A stretch of 64,000 bases of DNA from Delphinus delphis (GCF_949987515.2 NW_027192650.1:3472001-3536000), one strand, 5' to 3'; positions 1 through 12,307 are shown, numbered from the stretch's first letter. Numbers and translations: made by a program. Notes: generated by a model from the letters alone, not told the origin.

Positions 1-90
1 GGGCAGAATTGCAGGAAACCGATTTCAGGAGGTAGACTGGAATTGCATTGAAAGCATAGGAAAAGAGGCAGAACGTCCACAATGATGCAC
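1..90 (+). repeat. Satellite monomer, 3' remnant
   Basis: This is the last 90 bases of a monomer (non-LINE half) leading into the palindrome at 91. The array enters from outside the window. Confidence 0.93.
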
Positions 91-1669
91 TTGGCCAAAA
101 AGGGCGTATGCGTTTTTTCCTGACTATATTCAGGAAAAAACTCATACGCCCTTTTTGGCCAACCAAGCAAGCTTGCAAAGGAAATCTGCACTACAATGAA
201 GTCTCACTTCCCCCCGGTCAAAAGGGCCATCTGAAAAAAGTGTAAAATCCAGAAAGGCAGGACAGGCCATGGAGAACTGGGAGCCTTGTTATGCTGATGG
301 GCGGGATGTAAATTGCCAACAGACACTCGGGAGAAGTGTATGGTGTTTCCTGAAACATCTAAAAAACAAAGCAACAGAGCCTAGGGCACTGCCACTTATG
401 GTCCTATAGCTTAGGGAAATTAAAATCAAAAAGACACAGCCACCCCAAAGTTTGGGACGCCTCTGTTTACAAGAACCTCGTTTACAGTACAAGTTCAACA
501 TCGCAGAAAGTGAAAAATGGATAAAGAAGTTGTGGTATTTACTTACAAAGCAATATCACTCAGCAATGAAATCTATGTCATCAGGCACGTAGCAGCATAA
601 TGAGTAGATTCAGATACGATGATTCTAACTGAAATAATTCACACAGAAAAAGAAACATCATAAGATATCACTAATACACGGAATGTAAACTTGGCTACAC
701 AGGAACTGAACTCCAAAACAGAACAGGTTCTCAAATTTAGAAAACCAACTTATGCTTGCTTAAGGGTAAAGGTGAGTTGGGTTGCTGCATAAAACCAGAG
801 ATGGAAATGAGCACAGATAAAGTTCCTTAAGCCAAATATGGAATAGACAAGAGCCACTCCTTGCTCAACGAAATGGACTCAACACCGCATATTAAACGCC
901 TAAGAATGTACCTGACTAGTAAGTATCTTAAAACCTATGGATTGCTATGTCTCCGAAAGAGAATCAAGCATGTGTACAGGGGCATAAACGCAGCAGTGAT
1001 AGGATTGGAGAGGTTCGGTGAGCAAATGAAGACCCTTTGAAGTCATATTGCATGGTACCCATTCCACGGGTTTCAATTACCCAGGTTTTAGGTATTCGTG
1101 CTTCAGCTAAAACATGCATGTGGAACCCAGAGTATGATCAACCATGTGATCGGGAGACGTGTTCAAATATGTCTCAGTTTTCCTCCCTTGGTACTCGGGT
1201 GCAACATTCCAGACGCTTTACTAACACTCTCCCCACTTGGAGAGTCAGCGCCTTTAACCTCCTGTTTGGCACAGTTTGCAATTTCTGCGGAAGATGAACA
1301 GGAATAGCGAGAACCAATGAGAGGCTAGCTGGAGGTGTCTGGACGGACAAATTTAACTCTCATTTCCCAACAGGAAGAGGAAATAACCAAAGGCTCACGT
1401 GCCGTACCGGAACCAGATTAGGGCCTGAAGCCATCCTGCGGTGTTGCGGCCAGGTCACAAGAAAGCGAGTTGAAGAAAGGAGCTCAGGGGCACTGTAATT
1501 CACAAACCTGCAGAGTTATAAATGACAGCTATCGTCCAAAAATAGACTGAAGTAAGGCTGCCAAGAGGACTTGAAAGCGGGGCAGAATTGCAGGAAACCG
1601 ATTTCAGGAGGTAGACTGGAATTGCATTGAAAGCATAGGAAAAGAGGCAGAACGTCCACAATGATGCAC
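91..1669 (+). repeat. Satellite monomer M1 (1,579 bp)
   Basis: The palindrome at 91-162 is imperfect: its centre reads ACTATA instead of AATATA, and the right arm has T where the consensus has G. LINE-derived part about 165-990; non-LINE part about 990-1669. One base is lost near 1,399 relative to neighbours. Confidence 0.95.
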
Positions 1670-1741
1670 TTGGCCAAAAAGGGCGTATGCGTTTTTTCCT
1701 GAATATATTCAGGAAAAAACGCATACGCCCTTTTTGGCCAA
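1670..1741. repeat. 72-bp perfect palindrome, reference copy
   Basis: The sequence equals its own reverse complement over 72 bases: arms begin TTGGCCAAAAAGGGCG and end CGCCCTTTTTGGCCAA, with a T6/A6 pair flanking the CCTGAATATATTCAGG centre. It can extrude as a cruciform or fold into a hairpin without a spacer. One copy sits at the start of every monomer, immediately upstream of the LINE-1-derived segment. Perfect copies are also seen at 3248, 4827, 7983, 10730, 17047, 18625, 26522, 29680, 31258, 32838, 35998, 39158, 58656, 61815 and 63393; the others carry one to a few changes. Confidence 0.97.
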
Positions 1742-1744
1742 CCA

Positions 1745-2574
1745 AGCAAGATTGCAAAGGAAATCTGCACTACAATGAAGTCTCACTTCACCCCGGTCAA
1801 AAGGGCCATCTGAAAAAAGTGTAAAATCCAGAAAGGCAGGACAGGCCATGGAGAACTGGGAGCCTTGTTATGCTGATGGGCGGGATGTAAATTGCCAACA
1901 GACACTCGGGAGAAGTGTATGGTGTTTCCTGAAACATCTAAAAAACAAAGCAACAGAGCCTAGGGCACTTCCACTTATGGTCCTATAGCTTAGGGAAATT
2001 AAAATCAAAAAGACACAGCCACCCCAAAGTTTGGAACGGCTCTGTTTACAAGAACCTCGTTTACAGTACAAGTTCAACATCGCAGAAAGTGAAAAATGGA
2101 TAAAGAAGTTGTGGTATTTACTTACAAAGCAATATCACTCAGCAATGAAATCTGTGTCATCAGGCCCTTAGCAGCACAATGAGTGGATTCAGGTATGATG
2201 ATTCTAACTGAAGAAAGTCACACAGAAAAAGAAACATCATAAGATATCACTAATACACGGAATGGAACCTTGGCTACACAGGAACTGAATTACAGAACAG
2301 AACAGGGTCTCAAATTTAGAAAACCAACTATGCTTGCTTAAGGGTAAAGGTGAGTTGGGGTGCTGCATAAAACCAGAGATTGAAATGAGCACAGATAAAG
2401 TTCCTTAAGTCAAATATGGAATAGACAAGAGCTACTCCTTGCTCAACGAAATGGACTCAACACCGCATATTAAACGCCTAAGAATGTGCCTGACTAGTAA
2501 GTATCTTAAAACCTATGGATTGCTATGTCTCCGAAAGAGAATCAAGCATGTGTACAGGGGCATAAACGCAGCAG
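1745..2574 (+). repeat. LINE-1-derived half of the monomer (reference copy in M2)
   Basis: Aligns in order with a LINE-1 3' region: CTACAATGAAGTCTCAC...CCGGTCAAAAGGGCCATC, TGGAGAACTGGGAGCCTTG, GATGTAAATTGCCAAC, AATGGATAAAGAAGTTGTGG, CAATATCACTCAGCAATGAA, AAGTCACACAGAAAAAGAAA, then 3' UTR-like GGTAAAGGTGAGTTGGGG and AGATAAAGTTCCTTAAG. The intact LINE-1 end at 43,109-43,800 in this window shows the same landmarks in the same order. The coding frame is destroyed. The LINE segment starts directly after the palindrome and its true terminus is deleted in array units. Confidence 0.85.
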
Positions 2575-3247
2575 TGATAGGATTGGAGAGGTTCGGTGAG
2601 CAAATGAAGACCCTTTGAAGTCATATTGCATGGTACCCATTCCACGGGTCTCAACTCTCCAGGTTTAAGGTATTCTTCCTTCAGCTAAAACATGCATGTG
2701 GAACCCAAGTATGATCAACCATGTGAACGGGAGACGTGTTCAAATATGTCTCAGTTTTCCTCCCCTGGTACTCGGGTGCAACATTCCAGACGCTTTACTA
2801 ACACTCTCCCCACTTGGAGAGTCAGCGCCTTTAACCTCCTGTTTGGCCCAGTTTGCAATTTCTGCGGAAGATGAACAGGAATAGCGAGAACAAATGAGAG
2901 GCTAGCTGGAGGTGTCTGGACGGGCAATTTTAACTCTCATTTCCCACAAGGAAGAGGAAATAACCAAAGGCTCAGCGTGCCGTACCGGAACCTGTTTAGG
3001 GCCTGAAGCCATCCTGCGGTGTTGCGGCCAGCTCAAAAGAAAGCGAGTTGAAGAAAGGAGCTTAGGGGCACTGTAATTCACAAACCTGCAGAGTTATAAA
3101 TGACAGCTATCGTCCAAAAATAGACTGAAGTAAGGCTGCCAAGAGGACTCGAAAGCGGGGCAGAATTGCAGGAAACCGATTTCAGGAGGTAGACTGGAAT
3201 TGCATTGAAAGCATAGGAAAAGAGGCAGAACGTCCACAATGATGCAC

Positions 3248-4826
3248 TTGGCCAAAAAGGGCGTATGCGTTTTTTCCTGAATATATTCAGGAAAAAACGC
3301 ATACGCCCTTTTTGGCCAACCAAGCAAGCTTGCAAAGGAAATCTGCACTACAATGAAGTCTCACTTCCCCCCGGTCAAAAGGGCCATCTGAAAAAAGTGT
3401 AAAATCCAGAAAGGCAGGACAGGCCATGGAGAACTGGGAGCCTTGTTATGCTGATGGGCTGGATGTAAATTGCCAACAACCACTCGGGAGAAGTGTATGG
3501 TGTTTCCTGAAACATCTAAAAAACAAAGCAACGGAGCCTAGGGCACTTCCACTTATGGTCCTATAGCTTAGGGAAATTAAAATCAAAAAGACACAGCCAC
3601 CCCAAAGTTTGGAACGGCTCTGTTTACAAGAACCTCCTTTACAGTACAAGTTCAACATCGCAGAAAGTGAAAAATGGATAAAGAAGTTGTGGTATTCACT
3701 TACAAAGCAATATCACTCAGCAATGAAATCTATGTCATCAGGCCCCTAGCAGCACAATGAGTCGATTCAGGTATGATGATTCTAACTGAAATAAGTCACA
3801 CAGAAAAAGAAACATCATAAGATATCAGTAATACACGGAATGGAAACTTGGCTACACAGGAACTGAATTACAGAACAGAACTGGGTCACAAATTTAGAAA
3901 AACAACTTATGCTTGCTTAAGGGTAAAGGTGAGTTGGGGTGCTGCATAAAACCAGAGATTGAAATGAGCACAGATAAAGTTCCTTAAGCCAAATATGGAA
4001 TAGACAAGAGCTACTCCTTGTTCAACGAAATGGACTCAACACCGCATATTAAACGCCTAAGAATGTACCTGACTAGTAAGTATCTTAAAACCTATGGATT
4101 GCTATGTCTCCGAAAGAGAATCAAGCATGTGTACAGGGGCATAAACGCAGCAGTGATAGGATTGGAGAGGTTCGGTGAGCAAATGAAGACCCTTTGAAGT
4201 CATATTGCATGGTACCCATTACACGGGTCTTAACTCTCCAGGTTTAAGGTATTCTTCCTTCAGCTAAAACATGCATGTGGAACCCAAGTATGATCAACCA
4301 TGTGAACGGGAGACGTGTTCAAATATGTCTCAGTTTTCCTCCCCTGGTACTCGGGTGCAACATTCCAGACGCTTTACTAACACTCTCCCCACTTGGAGAG
4401 TCAGTCCCTTTAACCTCCTGTTTGGCCCAGTTTGCAATTTCTGCGGAAGATGAACAGGAATAGCGAGAACCAAATAGAGGCTAGCTGGAGGTGTCTAGAC
4501 GGGCAAATTTAACTCTCATTTCCCACCAGGAAGAGGAATTAACCAAAGGCTCAGCATGCCGGGCCGGAACCAGATTAGGGCCTGAAGCCATCCTGCGGTG
4601 TTGCGGCCAGGTCACAAGAAAGCGAGTTGAAGAAAGGAGCTCAGGGGCACTGTAATTCACAAACCTGCAGAGTTATAAATGACAGCTATCGTCCAAAAAC
4701 AGACTGAAGTAAGGCTGCCAAGAGGACTTGAAAGCGGGGCAGAATTGCAGGAAACCGATTTCAGGAGGTAGACTGGAATTGCATTGAAAGCATAGGAAAA
4801 GAGGCAAAACGTCCACAATGATGCAC
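3248..4826 (+). repeat. Satellite monomer M3 (1,579 bp)
   Basis: Perfect palindrome at 3248-3319, followed by the intact GCAAGCTTGC inverted repeat. The unit ends with the AGGAATTAACC variant (near 4,530), shared with the next unit. Confidence 0.95.
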
Positions 4827-6406
4827 TTGGCCAAAAAGGGCGTATGCGTTTTTTCCTGAATATATTCAGGAAAAAACGCATACGCCCTTTTTGGCCAACC
4901 AAGCAAGCTTGCAAAGGAAATCTGCACTACAATGAAGTCTCACTTCCCCCCGGTCAAAAGGGCCATCTGAAAAAAGTGTAAAATCCAGAAAGGCAGGACA
5001 GGCCATGGAGAACTGGGAGCCTTGTTATGCTGATGGGCGGGATGTAAATTGCCAACAACCACTCGGGAGAAGTGTATGGTGTTTCCTGAAACATCTAAAA
5101 AACAAAGCAACAGAACCTAGGGCACTTCCACTTATGGTCCTATAGCTTCGGGAAATTAAAATCAAAAAGACACAGCCACCCCAAAGTTTGGAACGGCTCT
5201 GTTTACAAGAACCTCCTTTACAGTACAAGTTCAACATCGCAGAAAGTGAAAAATGGATAAAGAAGTTGTGGTATTCACTTACAAAGCAATATCACTCAGC
5301 AATGAAATCTATGTCATCAGGCCCTTAGCAGCACAATGAGTGGATTCAGGTATGATGATTCTAACTGAAATAAGTCACACAGAAAAAGAAACATCATAAG
5401 ATATCAGTAATACACGGAATGGAAACTTGGCTACACAGGAACTGAATTACAGAACAGAACTGGGTCACAAATTTAGAAAAACAACTTATGCTTGCTTAAG
5501 GGTAAAGGTGAGTTGGGGTGCTGCATAAAACCAGAGATTGAAATGAGCACAGATAAAGTTCCTTAAGCCAAATATGGAATAGACAAGAGCTACTCCTTGC
5601 TCAACGAAATGCACTCAACACCGCATATTAAACGCCTAAGAATGTACCTGACTTGTAAGTATCTTAAAACCTATAGATTGCTATGTCTCCGAAAGAGAAT
5701 GAAGCATGTGTACAGGGGCATAAACGCAGCAGTGATAGGATTGGAGAGGTTCGGTGAGCAAATGAAGACCCTTTGAAGTCATATTGCATGGTACCCATTC
5801 CACGGGTTTCAACTACCCAGGTTTAAGGTATTCTTCCTTCAGCTAAAACATGCATGTGGAACCTAGATTATGATCAACCATGTGATCGGGAGACGTGTTC
5901 AAATATGTCTCAGTTTTCCTCCCCTGGTACTCGGGTGCAACATTCCAGACGCTTTACTAACACTCTCCCCACTTGGAGAGTCAGTCCCTTTAACCTCCTG
6001 TTTGGCCCAGTTTGCAATTTCTGCGGAAGATGAACAGGAATAGCGAGAACCAATGAGAGGCTAGCTGGAGGAGTCTGGACGGGCAAATTTAACTCTCATT
6101 TCCCACCAGGAAGAGGAATTAAGCAAAGGCTCAGCATGCCGTGCCGGAACCAGTTTAGGGCCTGAAGCCATCCTGCGGTGTTGCGGCCAGGTCACAAGAA
6201 AGCGAGTTGAAGAAAGGAGCTCAGGGGCACTGTAATTCACAAACCTGCAGAGTTATAAATGACAGCTATCGTCCAAAAATAGACTGAAGTAAGGCTGCCA
6301 AGAGGACTTGAAAGCGGGGCAGAATTGCAGGAAACCGATTTCAGGAGGTAGACTGGAATTGCATTGAAAGCATAGGAAAAGAGGCAGAACGTCCACAATG
6401 ATGCAC
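4827..6406 (+). repeat. Satellite monomer M4 (1,580 bp)
   Basis: Perfect palindrome at 4827-4898. It shares the TCAGTCCCTTTAACC variant (near 5,985) with M3 but differs in the ~5,860 region, a mosaic pattern expected from gene conversion or unequal exchange. Confidence 0.95.
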
Positions 6407-7982
6407 TTGGCCAAAAAGGGCGTATGCGTTTTTTCCTGACTATATTCAGGAAAAAACGCATACGCCCTTTTTGGCCAACCAAGCAAGCTTGCAAAGGAAA
6501 TCTGCACTACAATGAAGTCTCACTTCCCCCCGGTCAAAAGGGCCATCTGAAAAAAGTGTAAAATCCAGAAAGGCAGGACAGGCCATGGAGAACTGGGAGC
6601 CTTGTTATGCTGATGGGCGGGATGTAAATTGCCAAGAACCACTCGGGAGAAGTGTATGGTGTTTCCTGAAACATCTAAAAAACAAAGCAACAGAACCTAG
6701 GGCACTTCCACTTATGGTCCTATAGCTTAGGGAAATTAAAATCAAAAAGACACAGCCACCCCAAAGTTTGGAACGGCTCTGTTTACAAGAACCTCGTTTA
6801 CAGTACAAGTTCAACATCGCAGAAAGTGAAAAATGGAAAGAAGTTGTGGTATTACTTACAAAGCAATATCACTCAGCAATGAAATCTGTGTCATCAGGCC
6901 CTTAGCAGCACAATGAGTGGATTCAGGTATGATGATTCTAACTGAAGTAAGTCACACAGAAAAAGAAACATCATAAGATATCAGTAATACACGGAATGTA
7001 AACTTGGCTACAAAGGAACTGAATTACAGAACAGAACAGGGTCCCAAATTTAGAAAACCAACTTATGCTTGCTTAAGGGTAAAGGTGAGTTGGGGTGCTG
7101 CATAAAACCAGAGATTGAAATGAGCACAGATAAAGTTCCTTAAGTCAAATATGGAATAGACAAGAGCTACTCCTTGCTCAACGAAATGGACTCAACACCG
7201 CATATTAAACGCCTAAGAATGTACCTGACTAGTAAGTATCTTAAAACCTATGGATTGCTATGTCTCCGAAAGAGAATCAAGCATGTGTACAGGGGCATAA
7301 ACGCAGCAGTGATAGGATTGGAGAGGTTCGGTGAGCAAATGAAGACCCTTTGAAGTCATATTGCATGGTACCCATTCCACGGGTCTCAACTCTCCAGGTT
7401 TAAGGTATTCTTCCTTCAGCTAAAACATGCATGTGGAACCCAAGTATGATCAACCATGTGAACGGGAGACGTGTTCAAATATGTCTCAGTTTTCCTCCCC
7501 TGGTACTCGGGTGCAACATTCCAGACGCTTTACTAACACTCTCCCCACTTGGAGAGTCAGCGCCTTTAACCTCCTGTTTGGCCCAGTTTGCAATTTCTGC
7601 GGAAGATGAACAGGAATAGCGAGAACCAATGAGAGACTAGCTGGACGTGTCTGAACGGGCAATATTAACTCTCATTTCCCACCAGGAAGAGGAAATAACC
7701 AAAGGCTCAGCGTGCCGTGCCGGAACCAGATTAGGGCCTGAAGCCATCCTGCGGTGTTGCAGCCAGGTCACAAGAAAGCGAGTTGAAGAAAGGAGCTCAG
7801 GGGCACTGTAATTCACAAACCTGCAGAGTTATAAATGACAGCTATCGTCCAAAAATAGACTGAAGTAAGGCTGCCAAGAGGACTTGAAAGCGGGGCAGAA
7901 TTGCAGGAAACCGATTTCAGGAGGTAGACTGGAATTGCATTGAAAGCATAGGAAAAGAGGCAGAACGTCCACAATGATGCAC
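6407..7982 (+). repeat. Satellite monomer M5 (1,576 bp, shortest otherwise intact unit)
   Basis: The palindrome at 6407-6478 has an ACTATA centre. Three bases are lost in the LINE-derived part between about 6,833 and 6,855 (GGATAAAG reads GGAAAG, and one T is missing), which accounts for the short length. Confidence 0.95.
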
Positions 7983-9197
7983 TTGGCCAAAAAGGGCGTA
8001 TGCGTTTTTTCCTGAATATATTCAGGAAAAAACGCATACGCCCTTTTTGGCCAACCAAGCAAGCTTGCAAAGGAAATCTGCACTACAATGAAGTCTCACT
8101 TCCCCCCGGTCAAAAGGGCCATCTGAAAAAAGTGTAAAATCCAGAAAGGCAGGACAGGCCATGGAGACCTGGGAGCCTTGTTATGCTGATGGGCGGGATG
8201 TAAATTGCCAACAGACACTCGGGAGAAGTGTATGGTGTTTCCTGAAACATCTAAAAAACAAAGCAACAGAACCTAGGGCACTTCCACTTATGGTCCTATA
8301 GCTTAGGGAAATTAAAATCAAAAAGACACAGCCACCCCAAAATTTGGAACGGCTCTGTTTACAAGAACCTCGTTTACAGTACAAGTTCAACATCGCAGAA
8401 AGTGAAAAATGGATAAAGAAGTTGTGGTATTTACTTACAAAGCAATATCACTCAGCAATGAAATCTATGTCATCAGGCCCTTAGCATCACAATGAGTGGA
8501 TTCAGGTATGATGATTCTAACTGAAATAAGTCACACAGAAAAAGAAACATCATAAGATATCAGTAATACACGGAATGTAAACTTGGCTACACAGGAACTG
8601 AATTACAGAACAGAACAGGGTCTCAAATTTAGAAAACCAACTTATGCTTGCTTAAGGGTAAAGGTGAGTTGGGGTGCTGCATAAAATCAGAGATTGAAAT
8701 GAGCACAGATAAAGTTCCTTAAGTCAAATATGGAATAGATAAGAGCTACTCCTTGCTCAACGAAATGGACTCAACACCGCATATTAAACGCCTAAGAATG
8801 TACCTGACTAGTAGGTATCTTAAAACCTATGGATTGCTATGTCTCCAAAAGAGAATCAAGCATGTGTACAGGGGCATAAACGCAGCAGTGATAGGATTGG
8901 AGAGGTTCGGTGAGCAAATGAAGACCCTTTGAAGTCATATTGCATGGTACCCATTACACGGGTCTTAACTCTCCAGGTTTAAGGTATTCTTCCTTCAGCT
9001 AAAACATGCATGTGGAACCCAAGTATGATCAACCATGTGAATGGGAGACGTGTTCAAATATGTCTCAGTTTTCCTCCCCTGGTACTCGGGTGCAACATTC
9101 CAGACGCTTTACTAACACTCTCCCCACTTGGAGAGTCAGCGCCTTTAACCTCCTGTTTGGCCCAGTTTGCAATTTCTGCGGAAGATGAACAGGAATA
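7983..9197 (+). repeat. Satellite monomer M6, truncated by ~410-bp deletion
   Basis: Palindrome perfect at 7983-8054. The unit is normal until the AACAGGAATA motif at ~9,188-9,197 and then jumps into the A-run of the right arm of the next palindrome. The equivalent stretch in M5/M6 (about 7,618 to 8,024) is absent. The distance between equivalent points in M6 and M7 is 1,169 instead of ~1,579. A longer chance open frame on the minus strand spans the junction and has no meaning. Confidence 0.95.
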
Positions 9198-10729
9198 AAA
9201 AACGCATACGCCCTTTTTGGCCAACCAAGCAAGCTTGCAAAGGAAATCTGCACTACAATGAAGTCTCACTTCCCCCTGGTCAAAAGGGCCATCTGAAAAA
9301 AGTGTAAAATCCAGAAAGGCAGGACAGGCCATGGAGAACTGGGAGCCTTGTTATGCTGATGGGCGGGATGTAAATTGCCAACAGACACTCGGGAGAAGTG
9401 TATGGTGTTCCTGAAACATCTAAAAAACAAAGCAACAGAGCCTAGGGCACTGCCACTTATGGTCTTATAGCTTAGGGAAATTAAAATCAAAAAGACACAG
9501 CCACCCCAAAGTTTGGGACGCCTCTGTTTACAAGAACCTCGTTTACAGTACAAGTTCAACATCGCAGAAAGTGAAAAATGGATAAAGAAGTTGTGGTATT
9601 TACTTACAAAGCAATATCACTCAGCAATGAAATCTATGTCATCAGGCCCTTAGCATCACAATGAGTGGATTCAGGTATGATGATTCTAACTGAAGTAAGT
9701 CACACAGAAAAAGAAACATCATAAGATATCAGTAATACACGGAATGGAAACTTGGCTACAGAGGAACTGAATTACAGAACAGAACAGGGTCTCAAATTTA
9801 GAAAACCAACTATGCTTGCTTAAGGGTAAAGGTGAGTTGGGGTGCTGCATAAAACCAGAGATTGAAATGAGCACAGATAAAGTTCCTTAAGTCAAATATG
9901 GAATAGACAAGAGCTACTCCTTGCTCAACGAAATGGACTCAACACCGCATATTAAACGCCTAAGAATGTGCCTGACTAGTAAGTATCTTAAAACCTATGG
10001 ATTGCTATGTCTCCGAAAGAGAATCAAGCATGTGTACAGGGGCATAAACGCAGCAGTGATAGGATTGGAGAGGTTCGGTGAGCAAATGAAGACCCTTTGA
10101 AGTCATATTGCATGGTACCCATTACACGGGTCTTAACTCTCCAGGTTTAAGGTATTCTTCCTTCAGCTAAAACATGCATGTGGAACCCAAGTATGATCAA
10201 CCATGTGAACGGGAGACGTGTTCAAATATGTCTCAGTTTTCCTCCCCTGGTACTCGGGTGCAACATTCCAGACGCTTTACTAACACTCTCCCCACTTGGA
10301 GAGTCAGCGCCTTTAACCTCCTGTTTGGCCCAGTTTGCAATTTCTGCGGAAGATGAACAGGAATAGCGAGAACCAATGAGAGACTAGCTGGAGGTGTCTG
10401 GACGGGCAAATTTAACTCTCATTTCCCACCAGGAAGAGGAAATAACCAAAGGCTCAGCGTGCCGTGCCGGAACCAGATTAGGGCCTGAAGCCATCCTGCT
10501 GTGTTGCGGCCAGGTCACAAGAATGCAAGTTAAAGAAAGGAGCTCAGGGGCACTGTAATTCTCAAACCTGCAGAGTTATAAATGACAGCTATCGTCCAAA
10601 AATAGACTGAAGTAAGGCTGCCAAGAGGACTTGAAAGCGGGGCAGAATTGCAGGAAATCGATTTCAAGAGGTAGACTGGAATTGCATTGAAAGCATAGGA
10701 AAAGAGGCAGAACGTCCACAATGATGCAC
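9198..10729 (+). repeat. Satellite monomer M7, lacking the palindrome's left arm and centre
   Basis: Starts in the right palindrome arm (A-run, then CGCATACGCC...GGCCAA to ~9,226) because of the deletion ending at 9,197. The LINE-derived and non-LINE parts downstream are complete. This is the only unit in the window without a hairpin. Confidence 0.94.
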
Positions 10730-12307
10730 TTGGCCAAAAAGGGCGTATGCGTTTTTTCCTGAATATATTCAGGAAAAAACGCATACGCCCTTTTTGGCCA
10801 ACCAAGCAAGCTTGCAAAGGAAATCTGCACTACAATGAAGTCTCACTTCCCCCCGGTCAAAAGGGCCATCTGAAAAAAGTGTAAAATCCAGAAAGGCAGG
10901 ACAGGCCATGGAGAACTGGGAGCCTTGTTATGCTGATGGGCGGGATGTAAATTGCCAACAACCACTCGGGAGAAGTGTATGGTGTTTCCTGAAACATCTA
11001 AAAAACAAAGCAACAGAACCTAGGGCACTTCCACTTATGGTCCTATAGCTTAGGGAAATTAAAATCAAAAAGACACAGCCACCCCAAAGTTTGGAACGGC
11101 TCTGTTTACAAGAACCTCGTTTACAGTACAAGTTCAACATCGCAGAAAGTGAAAAATGGATAAAGAAGTTGTGGTATTCACTTACAAAGCAATATCACTC
11201 AGCAATGAAATCTATGTCATCAGGCCCTTAGCAGCACAATGAGTGGATTCAGGTATGATGATTCTAACTGAAATAAGTCACACAGAAAAAGAAACATCAT
11301 AAGATATCAGTAATACACGGAATGTAAACTTGGCTACACAGGAACTGAATTACAGAACAGAACAGGGTCTCAAATTTAGAAAACCAACTTATGCTTGCTT
11401 AAGGGTAAAGGTGAGTTGGGGTGCTGCATAAACCAGAGATTGAAATGAGCACAGATAAAGTTCCTTAAGTCAAATATGGAATAGACAAGAGCTACTCCTT
11501 GTTCAACGAAATGGACTCAACACCGCATATTAAACGCCTAAGAATGTGCCTGACTAGTAAGTATCTTAAAACCTATGGATAGCTATGTCTCCGAAAGAGA
11601 ATCAAGCATGTGTACAGGGGCATAAACGCAGCAGTGATAGGATTGGAGAGGTTCGGTGAGCAAATGAAGACCCTTTGAAGTCATATTGCATGGTACCCAT
11701 TACACGGGTCTTAACTCTCCAGGTTTAAGGTATTCTTCCTTCAGCTAAAACATGCATGTGGAACCCAAATATGATCAACCATGTGAACGGGAGACGTGTT
11801 CAAATATGTCTCAGTTTTCCTCCCCTGGTACTCGGGTGCAACATTCCAGACGCTTTACTAACACTCTCGCCACTTGGAGAGTCAGCGCCTTTAACCTCCT
11901 GTTTGGCCCAGTTTGCAATTTCTGCGGAAGATGAACAGGAATAGGGAGAACCAATGAGAGACTAGCTGGAGGTGTCTGGACGGGCAAATTTAACTCTCAT
12001 TTCCCACCAGGAAGAGGAAATAACCAAAGGCTCAGCGTGCCGTGCCGGAACCAGATTAGGGCCTGAAGCCATCCTGCTGTGTTGCGGCCAGGTCACAAGA
12101 ATGCAAGTTAAAGAAAGGAGCTCAGGGGCACTGTAATTCACAAACCTGCAGAGTTATAAATGACAGCTATCGTCCAAAAATAGACTGAAGTAAGGCTGCC
12201 AAGAGGACTTGAAAGCGGGGCAGAATTGCAGGAAACCGATTTCAGGAGGTAGACAGGAATTGCATTTCAAGCATAGGAAAAGAGGCAGAACGTCCACAGT
12301 GATGCAC
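10730..12307 (+). repeat. Satellite monomer M8 (1,578 bp)
   Basis: Perfect palindrome at 10730-10801. Near 12,240 it switches to the ACAGGAATTGCATTTCAAGC variant of the following higher-order block. It shares CATCCTGCTGTG (~12,070) with M7 (~10,492). Confidence 0.95.

Larger units (their letters stand above)
1670..3247 (+). repeat. Satellite monomer M2 (1,578 bp), perfect palindrome
   Basis: The palindrome at 1670-1741 is a perfect 36+36-bp inverted repeat with centre CCTGAATATATTCAGG and no unpaired loop. The short GCAAGCTTGC palindrome that normally follows (it contains a HindIII site) is mutated here. A good reference unit: LINE-derived part ~1745-2574, non-LINE part ~2575-3247. Confidence 0.96.

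Noticed and set aside
1015..1035. CENP-B box candidates (TTCGGTGAGC and CCCGGTCAAAAGG in each unit)
   Set aside because: Neither fits the core TTCG....A..CGGG pattern on either strand; no match was found in the monomer by eye.
1415..1425. TTAGGG occurrences suggesting telomeric repeats
   Set aside because: Isolated single hexamers within the monomer (in AGATTAGGGCC and GCTTAGGGAAA), never tandem.
1670..1741. Hairpin with T-run resembling a bacterial intrinsic terminator
   Set aside because: The context is a mammalian satellite; the T-run is inside the arm of a perfect palindrome, not after a stem.
1500..2080. Recurring minus-strand open frames of 70, 84 and 85 codons in nearly every monomer
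   Set aside because: They recur because monomers are homogenised copies. Two overlap in different frames, they run through the palindrome and antisense to LINE-1, and they are lost in diverged units. No domain was recognised.
2692..2884. Recurring plus-strand open frames of 60-62 codons
   Set aside because: Two frames overlap almost entirely and depend on single-base indels between units; there is no coding signature.
9054..9562. Longer open frames (92 and 98 codons) around 9.1-9.5 kb
   Set aside because: Created by the 410-bp deletion at 9,197 and a local one-base loss near 9,410.
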